A stretch of 64,000 nucleotides of DNA from Halicephalobus mephisto. Lineage: Eukaryota > Nematoda > Chromadorea > Rhabditida > Panagrolaimidae. Positions 42,501 to 54,421 of the stretch are shown here, piece by piece. Position 1 is the first letter of the stretch. Every line of letters begins with the position of its first letter. The notes under the pieces are model-generated. The model had not been told where the DNA came from. It did no database searches and saw only the letters and a list, made by a program, of their open reading frames with translations. A program made the translations under genes and the position numbers. The stretch covers positions 62,001 to 126,000 of the forward strand of contig SWDT01000073.1 of the NCBI GenBank assembly GCA_009193035.1, written 5' to 3'.

Positions 42501-45272
42501 CTGCAAAAATCGACAAAAAATTTGGAACGCTTCACGAATTTGCGTGTCATCCTTGCGCAGGGGCCATGCTAATCTTCTCTGTATTGTTCCAATTTTAGAA
42601 TGTGTTCATTTGGAATGAACGATATGCACGCTTTGAATGGCACTTTTATAATAGTGAGTGCAATTGTTTTTTTCAAAAATGTAAGTTTGTTGGAATGAGC
42701 CAGACAACGACAGAACGCGTACTATTTCGCTTGTGTTTTAGGTATTAAAATTAAACTTACAAGCAAAGCACTTCTTTTCGTAATATGTGAATCCTCTGGC
42801 TTCAGTGAGTTGTCCTCTTCCGAGTGGAGTGGATCTTTCGTCAGAAAGGATGCAAGTTCTTGTTTCGTTGTTGTACATGAAAGATTTGCAGTTGAAATCG
42901 TTGTTTGTGACAGTTAGTCTCTGAGTGCAGAGTTCTTCACAAGCTTCCAAATCAAGATCCACAAATTGACGATCCAGTTCATCTGTCAATTGACGACCTT
43001 CCACAGCGATGTACTGAGTAATATAAGGAGCATAACATTGGGCTAAATTTATATTTTTAAAATTATTTTAAATCAAAACTCACATCCGGCGCAGTTGTTG
43101 TCCATGTAGATAACAGTGTCCTCTTGTTCGTCAACGAACAAATCAGGACGGTCCAATCTGTCTTCAGTGTTGAGGATGCACTCCTCGTCGACTGGATAGT
43201 ACATGATGGACTCGCATTCGAAGCCGAATGTATCGAAAGAATTAAGACAAGCAGAAAGACAAACTTGGAGGTTTTCCGCCGGAACGACTTCTCTGGCGAA
43301 CCCGACGAGGATCTTCTGTTCGTGGACATCGAAATGGAAGGGAGAAGCACAGACTTTCGAACTCTACAAGGATAATCATTGCATGGATTTATCTGAAAAT
43401 TAAATATCGATATATGAACAACCAACCTTGACGCAGTTTTTCGTCACCAACGGAGAATTCGTCAATGAATCCGTCAGAGCCGTCTGGCTTTGTCCGAGAA
43501 CTCTGCATTTGCCGTTGGCATATTCGACTCCGATACATTCCTGTAAAGAACGCAAAATATTCGCATCAAATTCACGGAGTTCATTGCACTCCAAATCCAA
43601 ATGGAATCCAAACACCTTAGATAACATATTAGAAACAACACGTACATTAGAGTTGGCGCAGTACTCCGAGCAGTCGAGGAAGTTGCTCACTGGTAGCGTC
43701 CTCAATTCCACGGCATTCGTCGAGTTGTGCTGGAGCAGGAAGACGGGGACGGCATCTGATTCACACTGTGACACGGTCGCTAAAATAAAAAATTACAATC
43801 ATTCTAATTTCCAAAGTTTCATAAAATTCCCAGATTTTAAAAATCCCAATTACACATTTCTAAACTTTTTAAAATTTTAATTAAATGTATAACTTTAATA
43901 ATACTTTTAAATTTCCGCTGATGTTTTACTTTTAAGAGCTTGTTTTGATTTGGATTAAGTTCCCGACCCTGATCCCGGTCCTAGTGATTGCCTAGTCCCA
44001 AATTCTTGTTGTTCCCCTTGGCATGTTTCGTTATTCGCCGACCGGAGGCAGGTGAGGCGCGGGCAAGTGGGTGAAGGTCACATTCCTTCTGCCTTCTTGT
44101 CGAGCGCAAAGTCGTTTACTATGAGAATGAGCCTTCAGGGGTTCCTGACGGACAAAATGGCCTGCGCAAATGACCGCTAGACTAACGAGTACAGTCAGTC
44201 CCTTTTTGCCCAAGTCGATCAAAAGACCGGTGTTGTAATGAAAAGTGGGTAAAGCGGTCGTTCTAAAAGTCAAGGTGAATTTCCGAAAAAGATGAATTTT
44301 TCTCAGAAATAAATCAATTTCATGTTTATTAAAGTCCATAATACAATAAAAAACATTTGCAATAAATTTGCAATTTTCTAAATTGCATTCATTATTTAAT
44401 CATTCTTAATACGATCTCACAGCGAAAATTCCGAAATTCTAGTCTCACAGCGAAAATTCCGAAATTTTAGTCTCATAGCGAAAATTCCGAAATTTTAGTC
44501 TCACAGCGAGAATTTAAAAATTCTAGTCTCACAACGAAAATTTCAAAATTCTAGTCTGACAGCGAAAATTTAAAAATTGTAGTCTCACAGCGAGAATTTA
44601 AAAATTTTAGTCTCACAGCGAGAATTCCGAAATCCTAACTTTAAAGAAGAAATTTTACAAATTTTCGTTTTATATGAAAAGTTATTCAAACATTTCTGGT
44701 CTCACAACGGAAATTTTCTTAACTTTCACTTTCACAATGGAAATTTTACAAATTGTTATCTTAAAGCGAATATTTTTTAAGAATTTTAGTTTCACAGCGA
44801 AAATTTCAAAAAATCCGGTCCCATGACGAAAATCTTTTAAAATTTTAATGATAGTGAAAATTCGTAATTTTTTGTCTCAAAACGAGTATTTTTAAGAATT
44901 TTAGTCTCACGACGAAAACTTCAAAATTCTAGTTTCATGGAGAAAATCTTTTAAAAACTCTTATCTCACAGCGAAAATAAAAATCAAAACTTGAATTTCA
45001 TATTTTTAACAATGTATTTTTGATGTTTATTTTACAGTATCTTCGTCCCAAAAACGAAAGACAGTAATCCCGAAAATTCGCCTTAAAACCATTTTTCGCG
45101 AAATTTCCGATTTTTAAACGAATTTTTCCAAGTTTACAGTAAATAAACGAATATTGTGATTTACTTATTTTATTATTTATCCGGAAAACTTACGTATAGA
45201 TTGTTGAGCGAGGATACTTAAGGGCAATAACAAGGCAAAAATTAAAGGCCCCATTGCAGTCCGGCAGGTCAT
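39574..45272 (-). CDS. noah-1: NOAH-1-like PAN and ZP domain apical matrix protein
   Basis: NOAH-1 (NompA family) is a type I membrane protein of the embryonic sheath and cuticle. Exons 45272-45194, 43779-43427, 43363-43084, 43042-42761, 42194-40080 and 39893-39574 join in phase to 1142 residues. A signal peptide (MGPLIFALLLPLSILAQQ) precedes about five PAN/Apple modules (residues 27-650). A Ser/Ala-rich linker follows, then a ZP domain from TVCNYEGIKVQI through CHLEICKGSCESVQC, a furin site (SWGRKKRS), a transmembrane helix (LMGIMGTLFALIIVQSTVV) and a short tail. The third exon must start at the AG of CTTGTAG; reading through gives a stop. Intron 1 (1.4 kb) holds a minisatellite and intron 4 holds a U6 snRNA gene. 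Confidence 0.94.
42515..42620 (-). ncRNA. U6: U6 spliceosomal snRNA
   Basis: The body matches U6 closely on the minus strand, with CTAAAATTGGAAC, the catalytic ACAGAGAAGATTAGC, GGCCCCTGCGCAAGG and the 3' tail ending in a T run (42515-42520). The 5' stem-loop (GTTCATTCCAAATGAAC, 42604-42620) keeps perfect 6-bp pairing but differs in sequence from other U6 RNAs, as this hairpin usually does. Length is about 106 nt. A TATA box (TATAAAA, 42644-42650) sits 24-30 bases upstream, as in pol III U6 promoters. The gene lies in intron 4 of noah-1 in the same orientation. Confidence 0.96.
43950..44250 (-). other. GC-rich island in noah-1 intron 1
   Basis: About 300 bases of near-50% GC stand out in an AT-rich intron. 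It has E-box-like CACCTG/CAGGTG near 44047 and an open minus-strand frame of about 100 codons (44031-44339) containing a hydrophobic run (LTVLVSLAVICAGHFV). It could be an enhancer, an alternative first exon of noah-1, or a short gene; I cannot decide. Confidence 0.35.
44415..44980. repeat. 28-bp minisatellite in noah-1 intron 1
   Basis: Eight consecutive units of exactly 28 bp start at 44415, 44443, 44471, 44499, 44527, 44555, 44583 and 44611. They share TCTCACAGCGAAAATT followed by CCGAAATTTTAG or AAAAATTCTAG-type variants. Further diverged copies continue to about 44980 with lost periodicity. Confidence 0.9.
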
Positions 45273-47319
45273 GGCCTGGCTAGAAAGAAGAGATCAGTAA
45301 TTCTCAGAAATGCGCCAACTCAATGTAATGAAGAAGATAAAACTGGACTCCGAAAAGGGATATATCGGGATAAAAAGATAATGAATGAAAACGTCTAAAA
45401 TTATTTTTCAGGTGTATTCTTTTTCTCGGGGAAAAGGCGGAGGAAATGTCCGTTAGTTACCCGGTAGTCACATTTATTCATCTTCCGCCTTGATTTGACC
45501 CGGAATCCAAGGTCGCGAAAGAGGCCAGTCTCGATCAAGAAGGGATATCTCAACGATGGATCATGCATTACTGACAATTCTTCTTGCTGTTTTTTAGGGG
45601 ATCCAAAAACTTTGAAAAATTTCTTTAATAAAAAAATTTAAAAAAAAACAAAAAATAAAATTAATAAAAAAATTAATAAAAAAATAAATAAAAAAATAAA
45701 ATTCAAAAAAAATTAATAAAAAATTAATAAAAAATAAAATTCAAAAAAAAAATAAATAAAATTTAAAAAATTAAAGATATTTGAAAAATTAAAAATTATC
45801 CAAGAAATTTAAAATTAAACAAAAATTGGTTTTCGCAACGAAAATCTAAAATTAAGAAATCAAATTATTTTTTATCTAAGTTGTCGTTATAATATTTGGA
45901 ATAATTTTAACAATTCAAAATTAGATTATTGTGAAAATTTAAAATAAAGATTGTTACAAAATGGTCTCGACAAGAATCCTCCAGAAAATTTCGAAATTTT
46001 TGATTTTAGATGTTAATCACAAAATTACACTAATTTAAAAATAAATTTTTTTACGAAATCGTTCTGACACAGATTCTTTGAAATTTTTAGAATCTTCTAG
46101 AATTTTTGATTTCAGAATTTTCCAGATTTCAGAATTTTCAAAAAATTCTCAGATTTCAGAATTTTCTAAAATTTTAATTTTCGCAGAAATTCTAAAAATT
46201 CCAATTGGATTCTGGAAGATTCTAAAAATTTTTAAGAAATATCCGAAATCTCTAGAATCGTCTGTTCAATTCTAAAAAATCCTCAAAATTTCGAAAAAAT
46301 TCTAATATATTCCAAAAGTTTTAATAAAATTCATAAAAATTCCATAATCATTAAATTTAAAAAACTAAAAAATTTCGACAAAATTCAAATTAAAAAAATT
46401 TTTAATTTTTCAATAAAATTCAAAAATTTTCAAAATCAAAAAAAAATAAAAAAAATTCAAAAATTTTCGGAATCTATTATATTTTAAATATTCCATAAAA
46501 TTGTTCAAAATTCCACTTACAATCAAAAAGAAAAATTGATCTGTAAAAATCGGATCATCTTTTCTAAAACAATTTATCCGGAGGATTCTTGGAGGACCCA
46601 AAATTGCGTCTTTCAAAATCCATCTTCCGTTTTCCAATCCAGGTGAAATTTTTTTTCAATTTTCTTCCCGAAAAAAAAATCAAAACTAACCTGACCCAAA
46701 TTCCCTAAAGAAATGATAAAATTTAAAATTTCTAAAATGACTCAATTCAAAGACTCTTCAACTTTCTTTTTTGAAAACTCTTGAGTCAGTTTCCGAATTC
46801 ACTTTCTTAAAAATTTAAAATTTCAAATAAGGTCATTTTTCAATAAAATCAAAGAAAATCATAAATCGCTTTTTTCATTTTTAAATTAATTCAAATTCAC
46901 GGCCAATTTTTTCACAAATATTTAAATAAACAAAAACATAAAAATCGCGCAATTTCAAACTTTGATCCATCACGTCATACGGATCATTTATCTTTACGAA
47001 TTTATACTTCAATAATATCCCGATTATTCTCATCCTTATGATTCATCTACAGTAACCAAATCCTCCAGGAATCTCGGATCAGATTTATTTCGTCATTGAT
47101 GACGGTATTCAAAAACAAAGCCAGTTTCTTCGATCCATTTTTCTAAAAACCATCGCGCACCGTTTTTTGACCCAATTTTCCACCCCAAAGGAAGCATCAA
47201 AGTTAAATAGATGATGCATCTGGAATTCAGGGACAAGGAACATTTTGGAACTATCATTTTCATTAGACTCTAAAACCAAAACAAAAAATCAACAATGTCT
47301 GGAACTATCCAGATTAATT
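45273..47319. other. noah-1 upstream region, AT-rich
   Basis: About 2 kb lie between the noah-1 start and the end of BOP1. Positions 45600-45790 are A/T simple sequence and 46060-46460 are repeats of AATTTTC/GAAATTTT type. The interval 46960-47140 is less repetitive and has GATA-like motifs. The ORFs present are compositional. It probably contains the noah-1 promoter. Confidence 0.5.
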
Positions 47320-49393
47320 TTAATATGTAAAGATTCCAATGTGGCCATCGGCTCCTCCAGTGATCAACCAGGGTTGAGTAGCATGCCAGGTAGATGTGAG
47401 GATTGTAAGACCAGTTTTCTCGTCCTTCTTGTGTCCAAAGAGCCTCTTTACTGGGATAATTTCGTTCTCTGCTACAATATCTTGAGGAATTCTAGTATGG
47501 TAGATCACTACTTGTCCATCATCACCAGCTGTAGCCAACAACGGATGCCGATTCGAATGACAAACTGATCTAATACCAGAAGTATGGTGTTTAAAAGTCT
47601 TCCATGGCTTTGTCGAATAATCCAAGTCCATCCATGAAAACTTGCTATCAAGACCTCCAACAAATAAATTATCTCCATGAGCTTCCAGCTGCATACAACC
47701 CAACCATCGAGTTCCTACCGTCAGTTTCTTAACTAGAGCGCACTTAATCAAATCATAAACTCGAACATGTTCTCTCGTTCCAACGAAGAATAAACCTTGT
47801 TTTGGATGGAACTGAACAGCTTGAACATGGCCTTTCTTCTTAGTAAATGGTTTCTGAGAAATACATACTGATAGTTGATGGATATAAACAGCACTTTGAG
47901 TATACTCAAATCCAACAGTAGCAAAGTAATCTCCTTTTCTATGCCAAACAACTTGTCGAATATTCTGAAAATTCAAAAATTCAATAAAAACCCACACTTC
48001 ACAAAAACTTACATCATTCATCGTCAATTCAATTCTATCCTCCTTCTTGTTTCTTTTCCAAGCAATATCACCAACTTTCGGTATCTCCAACTTATCCAAA
48101 AACTGTTTCGTTTCAGCAACTTTAAGCTTGTCTCCACATCCAATATTCAAAATAGAAACAGTCTTGCTTTCACAAGCAACAGCAATCATTGTATACTTTG
48201 AATTCGGATTAAAAGCAACACAAGTAACTGGAGCTCCCATGTTAAACTTCTTCAAACAGCGACTTGTGTTAATACACCAAACACATACAAATCCATCTTC
48301 TCCTCCAGAAACAAGAAGTTCTCCAAATTCTGGTTCAACAGTAATTGACCTTACTTGACCTTTATGTGCTCTAATGAAGAAAGCAAAAGTCGTTGGGAAA
48401 GGCATCAAATCACGAGGATCTGGCAAATCAGGAAGCAATGAATTCGGATCAATATTAAGCCTATTCTTTCGTTGACGAGGAGCCATAAACAGATCCAAAC
48501 AACGATCAAAACGATCATTGAAGAATCTTTCATAAAATGGAACTTTCCGAAGAGCATCAAATTTCTTTGGAATAAAGTCAATTCTCCTCATTTCTGGTTC
48601 AGTTTCTTCCCATTTCTTTTGTTCACTTTCAGTAAACAAGTATTCAGGAGGAGGATTATACGACTCAACATGTCCCGGTGTTGGAAGTTTTGGAGCAGGT
48701 AAATGAAGTCGCATTCTCGCCAATTCTCTTTTACTTTTAGATTCATAATCTTCCGAAGCCCATAAATCATAAATTTTCGGTTTTTCTTCTTTTTCTTTTT
48801 GTTTTGTCCAACCCATCTTAATAGCATAAACCATTCTAGCAACTTTCTTTCGCTCATTAGCAGATGGAATAAAAGATCTTTTATCAGGTGGTCTATTATC
48901 TATTGGATGAATCGTTTGATCAGAAGAAAAAATATCCATAAATGGTTCATAAGGATTATATCCAATGTCAGGATAAGCATTACTAGCAAGAGCTCGAAGT
49001 TTAGCTACTTGTTCATCCGTCAGAGTAACTTCTTCTCCTGTTTGACGATCAAAAACCTTTCTCCTAAAATCCACAAATAAAAACCTACAAAAAACTAAAA
49101 ACAAACCAATAATCAGGATCTTCCATTCTATCCATAAAATTATCAATTTCACCTTTTTTTCCCGTTTTCTTTTCAATTTTCTTTCCCTCCAAATCATAAC
49201 CAATATGTTCATATTCATCATACCACTCTAAAGGGACATTACCAATAGTATTTCTCAAGTCTTCTTCATCACTAGAATCAAATCTATCATCTTCTCCAAC
49301 AGCTGGAGGACCATTAAGAAGAGATACATCCGATGATTCTTCAGAAACTTCTTTCACCTTTCTCTCTGGTGGAGGGATTTTCCGTTTCACCAT
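47320..49393 (-). CDS. BOP1: ribosome biogenesis protein BOP1
   Basis: BOP1 (yeast Erb1) works with PES1 and WDR12 in 60S maturation in the nucleolus. Exons 49393-49107, 49063-48013 and 47964-47320 give 660 residues. The acidic N-terminus is followed by the BOP1NT domain (about 70-330), including [38 protein letters not shown] and [22 protein letters not shown]-terminal WD40 propeller runs from about 350, with [28 protein letters not shown] and [12 protein letters not shown]. The N-terminus ([16 protein letters not shown]) is basic. The ATG directly follows a TTTTAG acceptor, 156 bases after the pbs-7 stop, which suggests trans-splicing in an operon. Confidence 0.96.
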
Positions 49394-49549
49394 CTAAAAT
49401 AAATATTAAAAACATAACAACAATGGTTCAAATATCACAGCGAATAAACGCTGTTAAAATCCACAACACTATAATTACAAAGTTAATCGAAAACCGGAAA
49501 TTAATTCACAATTGTAATAAATAAATTCCCACAAAAAATACGTTCCAGC

Positions 49550-50347
49550 TTATTCATATTGACAGTTCTGCTCGGCATCTGCCCAGTTACCAACAACTGT
49601 TCTTGGTTGCTCCATAGTGACGCCATTTTTGTCAACAGTAGCCACATCATATTCACCATCAGCAGTGCAATCACGATAAATCTGAATTTCCATGCACTTA
49701 CGAATTACCTCAAGAGCTTCTTCTTTAGATAGTTGATAATTCTTAGCACGAACATCCGTCTCCATGTTCTGATGAAGAAGCATCGCTCCAAGACCAGTAG
49801 CAACATGCTTTGTCGAATAAGCAACTCCGCGAGGGGTAACAACTCCAATGAAGGGTTGAAGATTGTCATAAGTTGGCTCAGGTTGCATTCCTACAATTGT
49901 CATCATTCACAATTTCTTATCATCCAAAACTCACCAACAACAACCAAATTGTTCCAAACAGGATTCATTTCACATCGACGATAATAAAGCAAAGAAGTCA
50001 AATAAGCATGCAGTCCCTTTGGAGTCAACTTAGCATTTAAGTCATAGCACTTCAAGTCCTGTTCCTTTCGTTCAATCACATTCTGAAGCCATTGAAAATC
50101 GGCATGATCTCCACCAAAAGACACAACAACATTCTCGTTAACTTTGTATTGCCGTCCAATATGCTTATAACGAGCAGTCTTTCCATAAGAACAAACGCGA
50201 TCACTGGCAATGGCAACTCCACCTTTGTAAATCAACGCAAAAAGAGAAGTTCCCGTACAAGTCGGATTCCTAAAAAATCCATATAAAATTCCCTAAAATT
50301 ACTTAACCTTACAAAGTATGTTGAAGAGGATTATCCAAAGCATCCAT
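49550..50347 (-). CDS. pbs-7: 20S proteasome beta7 subunit (PSMB4)
   Basis: Non-catalytic beta subunit of the 20S core. Exons 50347-50313, 50269-49935 and 49890-49550 give 236 residues. The N-terminus ([24 protein letters not shown]) lacks the catalytic Thr after a Gly, as expected for beta7. Conserved proteasome-fold segments are [39 protein letters not shown] and [13 protein letters not shown]. Beta7 identity rests on [20 protein letters not shown] and the long C-terminal segment. Splice phases are consistent. Confidence 0.95.
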
Positions 50348-50572
50348 TGTCAAAATCTAGAAAGTTTCTGAAAAGTAAAAAAATCAGTAAAATTGAGACC
50401 CACAGAAAGGATGACAAAAAAGACGCAAAAGAAACAACTCTTTTTCGCAACATGCACGACAAAGAATGAAACTGGATCAAAGTACCAGTAAATGCAAAAA
50501 ATTATTTCAACAAATTTCAACAATTTAACTCTTATAATATCTACAATAATCAACAAAAAAACAAAGACTCCA

Positions 50573-52249
50573 TTAAGTTGTCTGGTTAGCCAATTCAGCA
50601 AGAAATGCTTCTCTTTTAGGCTTAAGTTTTTCCGCAATATATTTATGTGCTAAAATTACACTCTTATATTTATAAATAATTATAAACTCACATTTACAGC
50701 TTTTGTATTCAACAATGCAGACTAGTCTACAACACTTCTTACAGCAGAAATTATTACAATTGGCAGCAGCAGGCATTGAGCATTTCGGACAAGGCGGATA
50801 TTCCTTCTTTGCTTCCTTCTGTCTCATCAAGTCAATTCGTCGACGTTCCTTCTTTCTTATCTGTCTCTTGGATAAGCCTGTCGAATCCGAGATTTTCTGA
50901 ATTTCTGCCTTTCTATTTTGTCTGTATTCGGAGATTTCCACCAGTGTATTGTCGGCAATTTTGGGTGGACGGATATAAGGTTTAGCGAACCAATCAGGAG
51001 TGTTCTCAACGAAGAATTTAAGTGAAGAAGTATCCGTTGTAAAGAATGCTTGTTTTGCAACATCATACTGTTCTTGCGGAGCACCAACTCGTTTCTCAAT
51101 TTCATCTATGATAGATAGGAAACCTTCGAGACCAATGATGACGGAAAGTTTATGACGAAGATCGGGGAATTTGATCAATCTGAAACCATTGCTTCTGAAC
51201 CGATTAAAATAAGCGATAAACTCACGCATGATGACAAATACGAAATATATGAGCTCGAACAGCACTAGAATTACCGGCATACTTTCTGGCATAATTCAGG
51301 TATTCCCTCGCAATTGTAAAACTTGGTTCAAATTTGTCTTCAAAAAGCAGTGGATTGAAGAGGATTCCTTCTGCACTCATAACTGCATCTGCTCCAGTAG
51401 CTTCTAGACATCTTTCAACGTCTCCAGGAAGCTGGATGTTCCCGTTAGCGATGACAGGAATCGAAAGTTCCTTGATGACCGCAGCAATGTGACTCCAGTC
51501 AGCAATACCAGTATTTACGCCTTTCTGTTCTCTTCTTCTGCCGTGAATCGTAATCATAGAAGCTCCGGCTTCTTCAGCCATCTTCGCATAGGCGATAGTT
51601 TCCTCGACCGAATTCTGGATTCTTATTTTGACGGAGAGTGGTAGACGACATCGCTTATAAACACTTGAAACCATATCCCGTATTAGGTCCCGTCGTTCCT
51701 AAACATGTTTATGTAAAAATATGCAAAATCTAAAGCCACAAACCTGCAAAAATGCTCCATAATTGCCTCTTTTGGCGATCTGTTGAGGACAGCCTAAATT
51801 CAAGTCGACTCCATCGCAGAAGCCTTCTACATAGCGACAAGCCATCAAGAATATCTCCGGATCATTGGCACAAAATTGGATTATGAATGGAACTTCTCTT
51901 TCTTCCGCAACAGTCGTAAACGATGTTTTCCTATAAGTCGGGTCGTTGACGAACAGTTGTGCATGTAACATAGGAGAAAACGTCAAATGAGCTCCGTGAT
52001 CTCTCATAAAGGCTCGGAAAGCTAATTCACTAAAAATAGAAACAAATCCATATATAATAAAAAAGCAAAACTTTACCTTTGATCCACCATTGGGGCTACA
52101 ACTTTTTTGATCGAGGATATTCGGTCTTTCCAGAAGGTTTTTTTCTTGAGTAAGGTCTCTTCGTCACAGACATAGCTCAAATCCGGTTCTGGGACTGATT
52201 TATCCACACAAAGAAGTTTGACTTCCGAAGATTCTGGAGGAATTTCCAT
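50573..52249 (-). CDS. DUS1L: tRNA-dihydrouridine synthase 1-like (DUS1L)
   Basis: Dus1-type FMN enzymes reduce uridine 16/17 of tRNAs. Exons 52249-52077, 52029-51744, 51698-51226, 51179-50692 and 50649-50573 give 498 residues. The FMN-binding start is [17 protein letters not shown]. The catalytic Cys lies in [14 protein letters not shown]. Tail motifs are [11 protein letters not shown] and [10 protein letters not shown], which bind FMN phosphate and tRNA. A C-terminal Cys cluster ([21 protein letters not shown]) matches the zinc region of DUS1L. Intron 3 has two in-frame acceptors 15 bases apart (exon starts 51179 or 51194); the first gives [11 protein letters not shown], which fits the family better. 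The start is the ATG of [10 protein letters not shown]. Confidence 0.94.
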
Positions 52250-52509
52250 CAAATTACGAAACAAGATGGGACAAATCAGGTCTGAAATGTCCACATCTCC
52301 TCAGTTGGCGACTGGTGACAGAACGCCAACTGTCGACAATTTTCAAAATCATAAATTTTTTGGGATTTTATATTATTTATTATCTTGCTAGTTTTACTTT
52401 CAAATCAATAAAAAAAATAAATTAATAAATCAATAATAAATAACACAGTGTATTTAACTACAGTCAACGGGGATTTTGCGGTTTTTGTTCGTTCTTGGGG
52501 ATTGAATTG

Positions 52510-54421
52510 CTACGTCACATTTACTCGACAGAGATCATCGTTCTCATAATCGTAAAAAGACCCTTTTTTCACAGCATTTATCTTCCTAAACTTTTGTCTA
52601 CGGTTGCTGAACCAAACTCGAACAACCTGGAAAACGTAAAAATTAATTACAGTAATCCGATAAGTCCTTACTTCAAAACTTAAATCCAACGACTCGGAAA
52701 TATCCATCATTTGGTCGTTATTTGGTTTCTGATTCTTGGCAAAGAAAGCTTCCAAAGCCACTTTCTGGCCGATTTCGAGGGAGGTTCGTCTTTTGCGCTT
52801 CCTTACCGGCAAAACTAAAGATGTAGCGTCTTCATTGGGTTGTTCCCTAGTCCAGATCTCCTCGTTCCTGTAGGCGTTCTTAATATCCTCTGTAGTCATC
52901 CCGGCGTTCAAAGCATTCTTAACATCGTTCAACCAAGCTTCAATAGGAGGACGAAGTTTGCACATGTTCGTGTGAGATAGAACGAGACTTTCAAATCTGG
53001 AAATAGTTGTTTGGGAAAATTCCAAGCCATATCGTCTTCCGAGAGCTTCTCCGACATTAGATTGGGAAAATCCATAATCAGTCCGGAGGATTTTAAATTT
53101 CTTGGCAAATTCACGAATATCATCTTCTTCGAAAAATTTGTTGAACAATGTTCCATCTACTGACTGGAGCATAATTTTGGTTTCACAACGACGAAGATCA
53201 CGTTTCCTGATTGCTTCTAGTTCTTCATTTTTTCCTATTTTTTGCTTCTGAGGATGGTTGTTGACATCGCCAGTTGTAGAAGCACGTTCCAAAACTTGCT
53301 CAAATCCATCGGGAAAAGTGGCGTTGTTAAATTCGTTATTTTTCTTCAAAGTATTTCGACGTTTCGATTTTTCGATTTTCCTTCGTTTTAGAGTCTGGAA
53401 TTCCGTTTTCGCGATCAAGTCATCAGAAGTGAAGGATTGAAGATTATCGTCGAAAACAGATTGATCGGAGTTGGGATATGGTACTGAATCACGGTAATGG
53501 ATAACATGAATCCTAAAATGTCAAATTTGTCTGAACTTAAAAAATCCATATATTAAATGACTTACTTTTCAAACATATGATCGTTGTAATCATTATTATC
53601 CTCAATGACGTCACTAATGAACATGTTTTCATCACTCGATTCTTGTTTCACATATGAGGAAGAGGGACATAGTTTGAGGTCATCTTGCTGAATATCCTCT
53701 TGAGGATTCTTCTGAGACATCACGACCTGGACAGACGGATACGACAGGACCAAAGGAGACTGCAGAACAACTGGAACAGCTTCAGAAACTTGCTCCAGAT
53801 AGTCTTGCCCGTCGAGTATACTTTCATTAGAAAGTTCCTGTTTTACAACGGATGTGGAAACAAGGGATTTTTCGTCAACATCCTGAATATCTGATTCGAG
53901 AATCGGAATCTGGTGCACTGCATGGGGGTAATAGTACGGAACTGCTTCATAGAGGACTTCCCCATGGTCTTGGTGATACTGACCGAAGTAAACCTGATCT
54001 GGATTGTAGTTAAAGTACTCATACTCGTGATATGCCCCTTGATGAACTGGTTCTAGATACTCTTGGTTCACGTCATAGTCATAAACAAAGTAACATGTCT
54101 TTTCAGGAACGACCTGATTACCGTATTCAACCTCAACTCCAGACTCTTGTTTAGGGTACACAAAAGGGACTTGAGAACGATATCCATCCTCTTTATTAAC
54201 TCCTTGTTTCACAGTAACCTCCTCGTCATCTTCGTCCATCGGGATATTAAGCGGAAGAGGCTCATCATCAGCCTGATCTGAGGCATCTTCATTGAAGTTT
54301 ACTTTAATGTCCTAAAGTCACAATCATAAGAGGAGAACAATGAACCAAATGGAGATTCACGAACGTGATGCCAGCAACTCCTCTGCTGTCGGCCTTCCTG
54401 TTGCAGCAACGCGGAAAACAT
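52510..54421 (-). CDS. ceh-18: POU-homeodomain transcription factor, CEH-18-like
   Basis: Exons 54421-54365 (tentative), 54311-53566, 53512-52672 and 52626-52510 give 586 residues. The N-terminal half is acidic and Tyr/Gln-rich. A divergent POU-specific domain lies near residues 370-450 (DDIREFAKKFKILRTDYGFS, ISRFESLVLSHTNMCKLRP). The POU homeodomain follows (RKRKRRTSLEIGQKVALEAF, VVRVWFSNRRQKFRK), with Val-Trp-Phe-Ser-Asn-Arg-Arg at the recognition helix and the invariant Cys of POU homeodomains replaced by Ser. It is not UNC-86 or CEH-6-like; CEH-18 (soma-gonad and hypodermal factor) is the best fit. The short first exon (MFSALLQQEGRQQRSCWHH) is weakly supported, because the GTTCGT donor is poor; without it translation could start at the ATG at 54239. 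Confidence 0.88.

Larger units (their letters stand above)
47320..52249 (-). other. possible operon DUS1L - pbs-7 - BOP1
   Basis: Three minus-strand housekeeping genes are spaced 225 and 156 bases apart, with acceptor sequences just upstream of each start (TTTTAG|ATG for BOP1, CTTTTCAG about 20 bases before pbs-7, ACATTTCAG before DUS1L). Spacing and acceptors fit nematode operons. Proof would need leader types on the mRNAs. Confidence 0.4.

Noticed and set aside
43621..43650. possible 30-nt intron in a noah-1 PAN exon (GTACGT...CTAAG)
   Set aside because: Too short for a spliceosomal intron; the exon reads through with ten extra residues.
44031..44339. 102-codon minus-strand ORF as a separate gene
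   Set aside because: No splice or homology support; reported only as a GC-rich island in noah-1 intron 1.
46410..46637. 75-codon minus-strand ORF upstream of noah-1
   Set aside because: Composition becomes low-complexity after 35 codons and no splice partners are present.
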